A stretch of 64,000 nt of DNA from Entomomonas sp. E2T0 (GCF_025985425.1 NZ_CP094972.1:2108001-2172000), one strand, 5' to 3'. Shown: positions 10,583-19,977, counted from the first letter of the stretch. Numbers and translations: made by a program. The notes: generated by a model not told the origin, from the letters alone.

Positions 10583-12814
10583 TCAATTAATTTCTTTCTT
10601 ATCAGTTATTATCTTTAGTAAGTTTTCTGCTGTAGTAGGTGAGTACAAGGCAAAACCTTGAACAACATCTATACCAATTTCTTTACAGAAATCATATTGC
10701 TTGTCGGTTTCTATGCCGCTCATTACGATCAACTTACCTGTAGAATGCCCTAACTTAGTTACAAGTTTTAGAAAAGCATTGGTAAACTGATCATCAATAT
10801 TTTCTATATAATTACTTGATACTTGAATGGCATCAATAGGTAAATCGCGCATATTAATAAAAGAGGAGCTGCCAGAACCAAAATCGTTAAGCTCTACTTT
10901 AATATTTTTCTTTTGTAGTTCAGCGCATACTTGCAACATCTTTTCTATGGCATTAACAGCCATATTTTCATTCATACTGATGATGATATTGTTAAAGTTG
11001 ACCTTAGATTTTTCTAGAATATGTTCTGCTCTTAAAACAATATCTTTTTGTTTAAATTGTTTGGGAGACATATTGGCGGTAATAGTAAAGTCTTCTAGTC
11101 CCTGTATATTATTGATAATATGACATAGTTTAGCTGCTTGTTCTAAAATCCAATCGCCTAAGGGAACAATAAGTCCAAGGTATTCTGCTAGGGGTAGGAA
11201 CTGTTCAGGTAGAATTAAGTTACCTTTAGCATCAACCATTCGTATTAACGCTTCTGCACCAATAATTTTACCTGTTTGAGTATTAAGGTATGGTTGATAA
11301 TATACAATAAATCCTTGGCAATCATTTTCTATTGCATTACGCAGTAGCGTTTCTATTTCTGAGCGTTTTATACTGTCACAAGCAAGCCCTTCTGTATAGA
11401 AAACAAAATTATTTTTACCTGTTTTTTTAGCTTGATACATAGCAAGATCAGCTTTTTTTATAATAGATCGAGAGTCATCACCATGTGCAGCAAACTTTAC
11501 AACGCCAATAGAAAGAGAACAGTAAAACTCTTTACCCATTGCTGTCCAAGGCTTTTTAGTACGTTTTAGCAAATCGTTAAGATAGGAGTAGGCGAGGGTA
11601 TCATCATCGGTATTAAGAATAATCACAAATTCATCACCACCAAAACGATAAACAGTAGCCTTTTCCGCAAAAAGTGCTTGTGCATAATTAGCAAAGCTGA
11701 CTAATACCCCATCTCCAAAGTCGTGGCCATAACAGTCGTTGACGACTTTAAAATCATCAAGATCAATAAAGAATACATATCCCCCTTGTCCTGTTATTTC
11801 AGAGTTTTTTAAGGTATCTATAAGATCAGAGCCACAACGAAATCTATTAGGAAGGCCGGTAAGATAGTCTGTGAATGCCATCTTACGTATTTCTTCTTCT
11901 TGGTGTTTTAGTTTTTCTTCAGTATGTATCCTAAACAGCACATTCGAAATCATATTGGATATGTTTTTTAGAAAATTGGCGGTATCTTCATCCCATATAC
12001 GGTGAATAATGCAATCATCAAAGCAAACAAAACCATAATGTTGACCATGTAAATAAACAGCAAAAATAGCAGAAGAGACTAGCCCCTCCTTCTCAAATTC
12101 TTCTTTACAATTTTCAGGAATTTCTCCTGCGTTGACTAGTAAAAAGCCAGTATTTTGGAGTGCTACATAAATTTCAGGCATCTCTGTTTCATAAGCCACT
12201 GCATAATCTAGGTCTTTAATAGAGGTTATATGCTTATTGAGCCATTCACATACTACTTTGCAGGTTTTATGATCTGGACTATCCTTAAATAGCAAAGCAC
12301 GGCTAGTGTTCAGATAGCGACCAACACGTTCTAAAATAATTTGTAAGGACATTTCTAAATCAACATCATGCAAACTAAGTAAAATGTCATTCATCACGGC
12401 TTGTTGTTTAAAGTGGTTAATGGCAATATTGCGATCCACTTCAACAGTAGTTGTATTGAGTAATACAGAGTCTATACAGATTACATTACCAAGAGAGTCT
12501 CTATTAGTATGAGAGTATTCTGTTATATGGATACTTTCACCTTTTGCTGTAAGAATGCGGTAGCGCAATTTAAAGTCATCAAGTGACTTCATCATATAAC
12601 TATTGGCTTGTTGCAGAACAACTACTCGATCATCAGGATGGATCATTGCATCCCAAGAGATAATACTATTCATTAAATCATTAGGATCAAATCCATATTG
12701 ATTCACATTCTGTGATACATACCATACCTTCCATGCTCCATCTTCAAATGATAAGCGCATAGTGATAAAAGGATTGTTCTCAATAATTTGTTGGAAATCA
12801 ATGGCTTTATTCAT
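10583..12814 (-). CDS. PAS-GAF-GGDEF-EAL protein with degenerate EAL
   Basis: This 743-residue soluble protein has a PAS sensor (about 10-125), a GAF domain (about 140-295), a short coiled linker, a GGDEF diguanylate cyclase domain (about 310-475) and an EAL domain (about 485-735). The cyclase signature FGGDEF (392-396) and DLDDFK are intact, and no RxxD inhibitory site precedes it. The EAL motif (521-523) and Asn581 remain. Other expected phosphodiesterase residues have changed: Ser613 for the glutamate of the ELTE motif, Asn643 for the first aspartate of DDFG, Gln664 for the lysine of LKID and Ser699 for the glutamate of EGVE. Probable role: c-di-GMP synthesis with the EAL acting as a sensor or scaffold. 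Confidence 0.9.
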   Translation of the reverse strand: MNKAIDFQQIIENNPFITMRLSFEDGAWKVWYVSQNVNQYGFDPNDLMNSIISWDAMIHPDDRVVVLQQANSYMMKSLDDFKLRYRILTAKGESIHITEYSHTNRDSLGNVICIDSVLLNTTTVEVDRNIAINHFKQQAVMNDILLSLHDVDLEMSLQIILERVGRYLNTSRALLFKDSPDHKTCKVVCEWLNKHITSIKDLDYAVAYETEMPEIYVALQNTGFLLVNAGEIPENCKEEFEKEGLVSSAIFAVYLHGQHYGFVCFDDCIIHRIWDEDTANFLKNISNMISNVLFRIHTEEKLKHQEEEIRKMAFTDYLTGLPNRFRCGSDLIDTLKNSEITGQGGYVFFIDLDDFKVVNDCYGHDFGDGVLVSFANYAQALFAEKATVYRFGGDEFVIILNTDDDTLAYSYLNDLLKRTKKPWTAMGKEFYCSLSIGVVKFAAHGDDSRSIIKKADLAMYQAKKTGKNNFVFYTEGLACDSIKRSEIETLLRNAIENDCQGFIVYYQPYLNTQTGKIIGAEALIRMVDAKGNLILPEQFLPLAEYLGLIVPLGDWILEQAAKLCHIINNIQGLEDFTITANMSPKQFKQKDIVLRAEHILEKSKVNFNNIIISMNENMAVNAIEKMLQVCAELQKKNIKVELNDFGSGSSSFINMRDLPIDAIQVSSNYIENIDDQFTNAFLKLVTKLGHSTGKLIVMSGIETDKQYDFCKEIGIDVVQGFALYSPTTAENLLKIITDKKEIN

Positions 12815-13131
12815 TAAGTATCTCTGTCAGATGATAGCAGGTAAGTGTCAGTAGTTGGCGTTGTAGAGTATTTAAACGGTACAACAGTTAATAATACAAA
12901 CGTGTGCATTAGAAATTACTTTATTATTTGTCTCTTTGCTTCCTGCCTTATAAGAAGTTTATTATATTTTTGTAATAAAGGGAATAATAGTTACAAGACC
13001 ATAGTAAAACTAGTTAACAGCCAATATATAGATATATTTATTGGGTAAATAAAAAATAGAAGAGGGCATAAATTATTTTATGCCTTTTCTATTAGAGAGG
13101 GTAATAAAAACTAAGTTAATCATGCACCTTT
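12815..13131. other. Intergenic gap with convergent-type hairpin
   Basis: This 317-bp gap contains no gene I can support. A 67-codon plus-strand ORF (12845-13048) lacks a good ribosome site and recognisable features. An 8-bp hairpin GGCATAAA/TTTATGCC (13065-13084) lies just past the autotransporter gene and is flanked by T-rich sequence on both strands, so it probably terminates the autotransporter mRNA. Confidence 0.5.
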
Positions 13132-16029
13132 TTACCACTGATATTTAATTCCAACATTACCACCATAGCTTCTAGTAGAGTTTTCCCCAGTAATAACATT
13201 GAGTTGACCAAATGCTTGGATTTTACTGTTGATGTTGTATTGCACCCCCGTTTTTACTTCAAACAAGTTTTTAGCGCGATTACTATGGACTTCAGTTCCA
13301 TCCATACTTACAGCAGTATATTTATTTTGATTCCAATAGTTAGTGGTTAAGAATAGTTTTGCATTTTCAACCTCTGCCTGTAAGCGGACGCCAAGTCTAC
13401 TCCTTATTTGTCCCTTATCATTGTTGGTATGGATATGTGTACCATTGTCTTCTGTATAATTAAAGGAGCTACTATTGCCATAAATAATTTGTGCTTGTGG
13501 TTCAACTATCCATGTGGCTTGTTTGCTCTTATTCACTACAAAGCCATAGCCTGACTCAATGGAAAGGGTATGTCCCTGAGTATTAAATTTCTCTTGTGCT
13601 AAACCATGGCCATTTATTTGATTACGGAACCAATTATATTGGGCATAGCTGTCTATATATAAGCCACCTGACGTTGGGTCTTGATCGTACCAAGTAGCAT
13701 AAATGCCTGCTGAATAGCCATCTGATTTACCTGTAGAGTGGTAGTCTTTTATACGAGAACTACTGGTAATATCACTTTTAGCATAAGCTGCCATGATTCC
13801 GAAGTGGAATTGATCATGTTGATAAAGATCTGTTCCTAAATGAACTAATTTACGTTTTACTTTATTTTTAAGTAAATCATTGTCACCTGCATAGTATTTA
13901 TCATGAGCATATTCCACCCGCATCCATGAGGACTCATAACCATTATTTAATGTTTGTTGCCTATCATGGAAGCTATGATTAAAAGCTGCTATATTATTTT
14001 CTATTACTCCAATATAAGTAGCTGCTTCAGCCCTTAAATCTGAGCCTAATCCACCATCAGCTTTAGCATATTGAGAGCTTAAATACCAATTGTTTGGATC
14101 CGCACCTTTGGAAGCATCTCCTCTTACTAAGGAGTAATCATAAGCGCCTGCTACAATTCGTCCACTTTGGGTAAAGGTACCATTTGATGCACCTTGTACA
14201 TTAATTAACTCAATACCTTGTATGGTTTGATCGCCTAAACCACCTAAATTATTAACTTTGACATAGCTAGAGCCTGATGTGTCACCAGTGATAATAAGTT
14301 TGTCTGTAGCAGAAGTATCATTGCCCAGTACTGTGTCAAAAATAATAGTACCGTTATTACCCTGATAATCACCATTAATAGTAAGTGTTGAGGGGGTTGA
14401 TGTATTATATTGACCAATTGCAATAGTGCCTCCTGCATTTAACACAGTACTACCCACAGTGCCAATGCCTGTTAATGTACCACCATTATTAATGGTCATA
14501 TCACCACCAAGGATACTGTTAACTTCTAAAACACCACCATTAACCACAGAGTGACCTATAAATTGACTAGTATCTCGGTTAAATACAGTTACCCCTGAAT
14601 TATTTACTATAAAGCTACTAGTCGCATTACTACCTACCAATTCAGGGGTAAATTCATAAGTACCTGTATAATCGTTATGGTTAAATACAACAGCGCCTGT
14701 TCCTGCACCATAATTAACTTCTACCGCATCTAAAACGCCAACTTTTCCAGCATCACCTTTTATTATAAGGGTGCCTGTACTATCGGCTGAGTCAGTCAAG
14801 TTTAAGGTTCCAGTTCCTCCCATAAACTCATAGTCATAGGAAGTATAGCTTTCTCCTGTATCTGGATTATAATAATAATTATTTACTGAACGACCAACAC
14901 CAAGGCTTACCACCCCACTATCATCAATGGTTAATATTCCTGTACCTCCAGCAGAGCCTAGTGTTAAAACGCCTTCCTCTGACCATTCATAGGAGTCAAG
15001 TACTCCTTCGCCAGAGGCTTTACCAGAAACTTCCCAGCGACTGTTTTCTCCTGATACTAGAATATTACCAGAACCATCACTTTTACCAACAACTGTCTCA
15101 CCATAGGTGATTAAAAGACCACCATCTTTTATATTGACAAAACCTTGGCTGCCTGCGCCATCACCTACAACGAATCCCTTAAAGAAAATAGCTCGACTAG
15201 AAATTTTGGTAGGATTATTAGTACCATCAAAACCATCAAATTGTCCGGAAATATTTAATAGACCTGTACCGCCATCTTTACCAATCACAGCAGCATTTGC
15301 TGGTATTAAACCAACAGAAACAGATAGTTTGCCACCACCTAGTACATTTACAGTACCTACACTATTGGTACCATTTCCTAGAGTAAAAAAGTCGCTAGTA
15401 TCATAGTCCATAACTGAACCATTAATATCTAAACTACCTCCATCTATAGTAACTGTCCCTGAACCACCATTAGTACCTACGTTTAAGGAGCTAGTAGCTA
15501 CCGCTTCCCCTCCCATATATTGTTGATATATATTTTTACCTGAACCTAAGATATTAACAAAACCTTGGCTTTGCTGGCCATTACCTATGGTGACAGAGTT
15601 AAAGTCTATCGATATATGTTGATTGTTGCTATTTGTTGATGTGTCGTATGTGAATGTGCCGTTCCCGCCATTTTCACCTACTACAAGCGATGCCTCGGCA
15701 CTAGATTGATTATGATAGGTTCCATCAGCTACACTTATATTCAGATTGCCCTTTTCTGAAGCGGCTCCACCAATAATTAACTTATTACCACCACTTCCAG
15801 CCCATTTGCTGAACCCATAAAAATCATCATCAAAAACAAGATTAGCTTGCCCACTATTGATGATAATATTTTCAGTAGACAAGTCAGGTACAGAACCTGT
15901 ACTCCAGTTGCTATCATTCTTATAGTCGCTTGTTGAGCCATTCCAAATAGCATCTGCTACAGAATAAGATGAGATGACTGAAAGTACACCAATAAAAATC
16001 GGTTTTAGTATAAAGCGGGGATTTTTCAT
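13132..16029 (-). CDS. Type Va autotransporter adhesin
   Basis: This is a 965-residue secreted surface protein. It has a signal peptide (1-27, ending near SVADA), a long Gly/Asn/Thr-rich beta-helical passenger (about 28-690) and a C-terminal beta-barrel (about 700-965) ending in the aromatic GIKYQW required for outer-membrane insertion. The passenger has repeated modules of the form VGxxGGxGxxxI (for example VGTNGGSGTVTI, IGKDGGTGLLNI, VGDGAGSQGFVNI). No protease or lipase motif was seen, so adhesion or aggregation is the likely role. ATG 16029 is preferred over a TTG at 16038. A 12-bp palindrome (16077-16088) lies in its leader. It follows the acyl-ligase operon by 140 bases on the same strand. 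Confidence 0.9.
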   Translation of the reverse strand: MKNPRFILKPIFIGVLSVISSYSVADAIWNGSTSDYKNDSNWSTGSVPDLSTENIIINSGQANLVFDDDFYGFSKWAGSGGNKLIIGGAASEKGNLNISVADGTYHNQSSAEASLVVGENGGNGTFTYDTSTNSNNQHISIDFNSVTIGNGQQSQGFVNILGSGKNIYQQYMGGEAVATSSLNVGTNGGSGTVTIDGGSLDINGSVMDYDTSDFFTLGNGTNSVGTVNVLGGGKLSVSVGLIPANAAVIGKDGGTGLLNISGQFDGFDGTNNPTKISSRAIFFKGFVVGDGAGSQGFVNIKDGGLLITYGETVVGKSDGSGNILVSGENSRWEVSGKASGEGVLDSYEWSEEGVLTLGSAGGTGILTIDDSGVVSLGVGRSVNNYYYNPDTGESYTSYDYEFMGGTGTLNLTDSADSTGTLIIKGDAGKVGVLDAVEVNYGAGTGAVVFNHNDYTGTYEFTPELVGSNATSSFIVNNSGVTVFNRDTSQFIGHSVVNGGVLEVNSILGGDMTINNGGTLTGIGTVGSTVLNAGGTIAIGQYNTSTPSTLTINGDYQGNNGTIIFDTVLGNDTSATDKLIITGDTSGSSYVKVNNLGGLGDQTIQGIELINVQGASNGTFTQSGRIVAGAYDYSLVRGDASKGADPNNWYLSSQYAKADGGLGSDLRAEAATYIGVIENNIAAFNHSFHDRQQTLNNGYESSWMRVEYAHDKYYAGDNDLLKNKVKRKLVHLGTDLYQHDQFHFGIMAAYAKSDITSSSRIKDYHSTGKSDGYSAGIYATWYDQDPTSGGLYIDSYAQYNWFRNQINGHGLAQEKFNTQGHTLSIESGYGFVVNKSKQATWIVEPQAQIIYGNSSSFNYTEDNGTHIHTNNDKGQIRSRLGVRLQAEVENAKLFLTTNYWNQNKYTAVSMDGTEVHSNRAKNLFEVKTGVQYNINSKIQAFGQLNVITGENSTRSYGGNVGIKYQW

Positions 16030-16168
16030 AGTAGGCAAGAGTAAAAGCTGAGTATTTCCTGTAAAAAGAACTATATATCTTATAAGATGAGTTATTATAA
16101 CTATGAGTTCAAATGTTTTAATAAATTATATGTGATACAGTATACAGTTCAGATAAAAATAAACAAAA

Positions 16169-16414
16169 CTAGCTATTTTTTTCTAAAATATTCACTAATT
16201 TCTCTACAGAATCTAATGTTAGTAAATCTTCAATAGGGATTTGTTTTTTAGACACTTTTTCAATTTCTGCCACAATATGGGCGAAGTCAACACTATCAAT
16301 ATCTTTCAAATCATCGATGGTGTGGCTCATTTTTATGCTCTCTTCTGGGATATTCAGAGATCTTGCTAAAATTGATCTTGCTAATTGTTGGTAATCCATT
16401 TTGCTATCTTTCAT
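16169..16414 (-). CDS. Dedicated acyl carrier protein
   Basis: This 81-residue phosphopantetheine-carrier protein has helix I (QQLARSILARSLNI), a loop, and DIDSVDFAHIVAEIE with the modifiable serine in DSVDF. It differs from the housekeeping AcpP at 39598 (DSLDNVEL). It begins nine bases after the stop of the fatty-acyl-AMP ligase, so it is most likely the acceptor for that enzyme. A second in-frame Met at residue 6 is possible as start. The acyl cargo is unknown. Confidence 0.87.
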   Translation of the reverse strand: MKDSKMDYQQLARSILARSLNIPEESIKMSHTIDDLKDIDSVDFAHIVAEIEKVSKKQIPIEDLLTLDSVEKLVNILEKNS

Positions 16415-16423
16415 TGTAAACGG

Positions 16424-18097
16424 TTAATTTAAAGAGGTGTGTGTTAGGTATATTTCTGTAAATCTTTCTCGAGATACTTTGCCTGATGGTGTTAAAGGTA
16501 GGCCACCTGTTTGGACAAACACAATATCAGCTAATACACTAAATTGCTGGCTAATCTGTGCTTTAATTTTTTTAGCTAGCATTAAGTTATCTTGATGTTC
16601 TGCATCACATTGAATCATTACGACTAATTTTTCCTCTTGGTTAACTTCAATGCCCATTACAATAATATCTTCTGCTTTTAACCATGAGTTTGTATTGATA
16701 ATGGATATTTTAATATCCTGTGCCCAAATATTACGACCACGAATTAAAATAACATCCTTTTTGCGCCCAAGAACAAACAAGTTTTGCTTATATAAATAGC
16801 CTATATCACCTGTATCAATATAGTTATCTATAGTAGATAGAGGAATACTTTGTGTTTGATTATGCAAAGCACCTGTTATAGTGTTTTTCTTAAAGAAAAT
16901 ACTGCCTACAGAACGGTCTGGTAATGACATATTGTTATCGTCAACTACTTTTAATTCACAATCAGGCAATACAGTGCCACAGGATACAATTTCTTTTTCT
17001 TCAAAAACATCTGTTACTACGGGGGCACCTGCTGTTTTGCCTGAAATAGCTAAGATAGCTTCTGTCATACCATAACTAGGTAAGAATGTTTGGTAGTTAA
17101 ATCCATAGGGAGCATAAACTTGTTGAAATTTTTTCATGACTTCAATATGGATAGCATCGCCACCAATGCCAGCCACACGAAGAGAGGATAAATCTAACCC
17201 TGCAAAAGCTTTTTCATCAAATACCTTAATAGCTAATTGATAGGCAAACATGGGGGCATAAGTAATGGCTGTTTTATTGTCAGATATTAACTTTAACCAA
17301 AGAGCAGGGTTGCTAACAAAAGTTAGTGGAGAAAAACAATCTACTGATCGTTGACCATTAACAGAGGCTATAATAAAACCAATTAGCCCCATGTTGTGAT
17401 AAAACGGTAACCATGATAATGAGCGATCATCAGCACGAAGTTTCATAACATCTTCTAACACCACCCGAACATGCTCACAAACATCATGATTATGTATGGT
17501 AACTCCTTTGGGTTGAGAAGTTGAGCCTGAGGAAAATTGAATAAAAGAGATACTATTATTCTCTATAGGGGAAAATTGCGATGTACTAGCAGTCAGTGAT
17601 TGTTCGGTTGACTCTGCAGCTAGATTTTCAAAACTAATAAATTGCAAGTTAGTATTTTTTTCTGCAAAAAAAGTTTTAATTAATGCCTCTGAAGTTACTA
17701 TAAATCTTGCATTTGTCAGTTTTACTAACTGAAGTGTTTTTTCAGCAAAAATACTGCGTTCAGCAGCTGAAGAAATCATTGGCAATGGACAAAGAATAAC
17801 GCCTAGATATTGGCAAGCATAAAATATGACTAAAAACTCTGGTCTATTTTCAGCAATAACAGGTAAATGATCGCCTTTTTTAAATCCGATGGCTAATAAT
17901 TGATGGGCCATTTTAATGGCTTGATTAAATAAATCGGCATAGGATAAAACACTGACTAATTCGGCTTGTGAATTATAAAAATTAAAACCAGATTCACCTT
18001 TAGCTGCATATTCTAAACCTTCAACTAAGCTTTTAAAGCCACTGGTTTTGAAAGGTAATACTTTATTTTGAGTAGGGGTTAATACTAAGCTATCCAT
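16424..18097 (-). CDS. Fatty-acyl-AMP ligase
   Basis: This 557-residue ANL-superfamily adenylate-forming enzyme has the P-loop FSSGSTSQPKG, SWLPFYHNMGLIG, YGMTEAILA, the DTGD motif (YIDTGDIGYL) and the terminal adenylation lysine in PSGKVSRERF. The SWLPFYHNMGLIG segment and the segments around FLPSYGMTEA resemble FAALs, which load acyl-AMP directly onto ACP rather than CoA. That distinction is inferred by likeness, and the FAAL-specific insertion was not verified by alignment. Its neighbours support it: a GNAT 12 bases upstream and a dedicated ACP nine bases downstream. It would activate a fatty acid and load it on the adjacent ACP. Confidence 0.85.
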   Translation of the reverse strand: MDSLVLTPTQNKVLPFKTSGFKSLVEGLEYAAKGESGFNFYNSQAELVSVLSYADLFNQAIKMAHQLLAIGFKKGDHLPVIAENRPEFLVIFYACQYLGVILCPLPMISSAAERSIFAEKTLQLVKLTNARFIVTSEALIKTFFAEKNTNLQFISFENLAAESTEQSLTASTSQFSPIENNSISFIQFSSGSTSQPKGVTIHNHDVCEHVRVVLEDVMKLRADDRSLSWLPFYHNMGLIGFIIASVNGQRSVDCFSPLTFVSNPALWLKLISDNKTAITYAPMFAYQLAIKVFDEKAFAGLDLSSLRVAGIGGDAIHIEVMKKFQQVYAPYGFNYQTFLPSYGMTEAILAISGKTAGAPVVTDVFEEKEIVSCGTVLPDCELKVVDDNNMSLPDRSVGSIFFKKNTITGALHNQTQSIPLSTIDNYIDTGDIGYLYKQNLFVLGRKKDVILIRGRNIWAQDIKISIINTNSWLKAEDIIVMGIEVNQEEKLVVMIQCDAEHQDNLMLAKKIKAQISQQFSVLADIVFVQTGGLPLTPSGKVSRERFTEIYLTHTSLN

Positions 18098-18109
18098 AGT
18101 CGAAAGACC

Positions 18110-18655
18110 TTATTTAAAAGATGAAAATATAACAATATCTAAACGTTCACCATTGGCAGCAAGGCATTCCTTTTTCAAAACAGCCTCAAATGTAAATCTT
18201 GGATTATTGACAAAGCAAAATAACATCCGAACATTTTTTCTTAATATCCGAGCAACCATTTTTTCCATGCCACGATATAAATAAAAATAGTCTAATAATG
18301 CATCAATAGTAGCCCAAAAAACTTTTTTACCAGAATAGCCAGCTTCTCCTATACCACCTGCTGATAGATTACCCACTCTATGTTTTAAATCAGCATCAAT
18401 GGTGTAAAAACCAATTAATAAATTTGTTTTTTGATCGAAAATACCAACAAAATAATTAGTAAGATTATTAAAGCTACGAATAAACTGTTTTAATGTTTCA
18501 GCAGAAAATCGTATACCAGCTAGATTTAAACCATCCATCATTTCCTGACTATTAAGCCAAGTTAAGAAACGATCATTTACATCACTCTCCACTAACGTCC
18601 GTAATACAAAATTATTGGTTTCAATGTATATAGGAGAGGGGGTTAAATTATTCAT
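18110..18655 (-). CDS. GNAT acyltransferase of the FAAL-ACP operon
   Basis: This 181-residue GNAT is called from the ATG at 18655 (MNNLTPSP); an upstream TTG at 18715 would add 20 hydrophobic residues but is a poor start. The N-terminal FVLRTLVESDVNDRFLTWLN block is typical of RimJ/RimL-like GNATs, and LLIGFYTID plus GYSGKKVFWATIDALLDYFY form the cofactor-binding core. The glycine turn (AGGIGEAGYSGKK) is unusual for acetyl-CoA users. Being first in an operon with an acyl ligase and ACP, it may accept acyl-ACP. Its substrate is unknown. Confidence 0.8.
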   Translation of the reverse strand: MNNLTPSPIYIETNNFVLRTLVESDVNDRFLTWLNSQEMMDGLNLAGIRFSAETLKQFIRSFNNLTNYFVGIFDQKTNLLIGFYTIDADLKHRVGNLSAGGIGEAGYSGKKVFWATIDALLDYFYLYRGMEKMVARILRKNVRMLFCFVNNPRFTFEAVLKKECLAANGERLDIVIFSSFK

Positions 18656-18902
18656 AGTGATACAAAGGCTCAGAGTAAGTAAATACTTTATATTATATAA
18701 AGAGTTAGTATACAACTACTTAAGAAATAACAATAGTTATGTATGGTTTTATTTTGTTAGACATTCAATTGTGGTGAAATTAGATGATCAGTATTTTAAA
18801 AATGACTTTTGATCATTTGATTCGTAGAGTTTATAAATAATAATTCTATGGTTGTGGTTTAATGCCAATTAAAGCTAATTATTATGGAATATTAAAAAGG
18901 GT

Positions 18903-18942
18903 ATAAATAAAAAACCCTAGTTAATCGATTTAACTAGGGTTT
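18903..18942 (-). terminator. Terminator of the tRNA operon
   Basis: A 13-bp stem (18912-18924 with 18930-18942) and five-base loop lie just past tRNA-Leu on the minus strand, followed by a T-rich run (18903-18911 complement). Confidence 0.88.
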
Positions 18943-18947
18943 GTATT

Positions 18948-19032
18948 TGGTGCGGACGGAGAGACTTGAACTCTCACACCTCTCGGTACTGGATTCTAAG
19001 TCCAGCGCGTCTACCAATTTCACCACGTCCGC
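18948..19032 (-). tRNA. tRNA-Leu (UAG)
   Basis: This is an 85-nt tRNA including an encoded CCA. The acceptor arms GCGGACG/CGTCCGC pair fully. The anticodon stem CTGGA/TCCAG encloses loop CTTAGAA, giving anticodon UAG, which reads CUA-family leucine codons. It has the long variable arm of class II tRNAs. It is third in the Arg-His-Leu operon. Confidence 0.96.
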
Positions 19033-19050
19033 ATATTTGTGTGTAGTTAG

Positions 19051-19127
19051 TGGGGTGGACGATGGGGATCGAACCCACGACAACAGGAATCACAATCCTG
19101 TGCTCTACCAACTGAGCTACGCCCACC
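19051..19127 (-). tRNA. tRNA-His (GUG)
   Basis: The anticodon stem CAGGA/TCCTG encloses loop TTGTGAT, giving GUG. The acceptor is GTGGGCG/CGTCCAC (one G-T pair) with the diagnostic extra G at position -1 opposite C73, then encoded CCA. The span given includes G-1. It is second in the operon. Confidence 0.96.
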
Positions 19128-19176
19128 ATTACAAACTACAATAACATACTTTGCTTAAAACTGCTCAGGCATTAAA

Positions 19177-19253
19177 TGGCGCGCCCGGCAGGATTCGAAC
19201 CTGCGACCACCCGCTTAGAAGGCGGGTGCTCTATCCAACTGAGCTACGGGCGC
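19177..19253 (-). tRNA. tRNA-Arg (UCU)
   Basis: The acceptor GCGCCCG/CGGGCGC and anticodon stem CCCGC/GCGGG enclose loop CTTCTAA, giving UCU for AGA/AGG arginine codons. CCA is encoded. It is first in the operon, about 80 nt downstream of the promoter. Confidence 0.96.
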
Positions 19254-19331
19254 TCTATCAGAGCGTTAGGATCAAGAAAAAGACAACCTTAAAACCCTTT
19301 GCCCCATTGCTAAGCTATGTTCGTTAAGCGG

Positions 19332-19367
19332 GGCGCATAATAACTAGAATAATAGATTGAGTCAATG
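19332..19367 (-). promoter_or_regulatory. Strong tRNA-operon promoter with GC-rich discriminator
   Basis: On the minus strand TTGACT (19362-19367) and TATTAT (19339-19344) are separated by exactly 17 bases. They are followed by GCGCCCC (19332-19338), a GC-rich discriminator in otherwise AT-rich DNA. That is the hallmark of stable-RNA promoters under stringent control. Confidence 0.85.
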
Positions 19368-19503
19368 GTTTTTTATAAAAATAGTGATTTTTATTTGTTT
19401 GGATGGGGAGGATGTAAAAAATATAGAGTAATTAATTATTGTGTTGAAAATAGTTAGCCATTATCTAATTTTTTAGTTAATGCTAACTATTCATATATTT
19501 ATG

Positions 19504-19977
19504 CTATTTTGATTTTTTCTTTTTCTTCTTAGAAGATGGATTATTTTGAGTTTTTGCTTGAGTTTGATTGTTAGGTTCTTTTTTTAAAGCGATTAAATGA
19601 AAGTGATCAATACCATCTTTCATTAAAGATTTACGCATAGTGATAATAACCATAAAACCAATTACTATCATTACAGTTGTAGCCATTCCCCCATAAATGA
19701 AACCAATTACAGCACAGAGCACAAAATAGGGTAGTGTGAAATAGATGGCCATTTTGCTTAGTTTTTCTGATTGTTCAAAGCGGCGATTAAGTGTTTGCAG
19801 TTCTTCATCAGACATAATGAGTTCACAGTTACAGCTTTTACATGCAATAGGTTGGTTAGCACGCAATGCTGCAATATCAGTATAGGTGGCTTGCCAAAGA
19901 CTATCACAACGCCCACAATTGAAATCAGCATTTTTATAGAGGGGTGTATTGTGCGTGGTTTGTTGGTTGTTAGCCAT
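19504..19977 (-). CDS. Zinc-ribbon membrane protein of unknown function
   Basis: This 157-residue protein is called from the ATG at 19977, nine bases after AAGGA; a TTG three codons upstream is less likely. An N-terminal zinc-ribbon-like four-cysteine set (CGRC and CKSC) is followed by a short helix, two hydrophobic segments (about 77-93 and 96-112) and a very basic tail ending in six consecutive lysines. The ribbon and tail are predicted to be cytoplasmic. I do not recognise a characterised family. Confidence 0.75.
   Translation of the reverse strand: MANNQQTTHNTPLYKNADFNCGRCDSLWQATYTDIAALRANQPIACKSCNCELIMSDEELQTLNRRFEQSEKLSKMAIYFTLPYFVLCAVIGFIYGGMATTVMIVIGFMVIITMRKSLMKDGIDHFHLIALKKEPNNQTQAKTQNNPSSKKKKKKSK

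Noticed and set aside
12845-13048. A 67-codon plus-strand ORF in the gap before the autotransporter.
   Set aside because: No convincing ribosome site, GTG start, odd composition and no recognisable features; treated as chance.
18656-18715. Longer N-terminus of the operon GNAT from TTG 18715.
   Set aside because: The added residues are unlike GNAT N-termini and TTG lacks a ribosome site.
18941-19144. A 67-codon plus-strand ORF.
   Set aside because: It runs antisense through tRNA-Leu and tRNA-His and only reflects their sequence.
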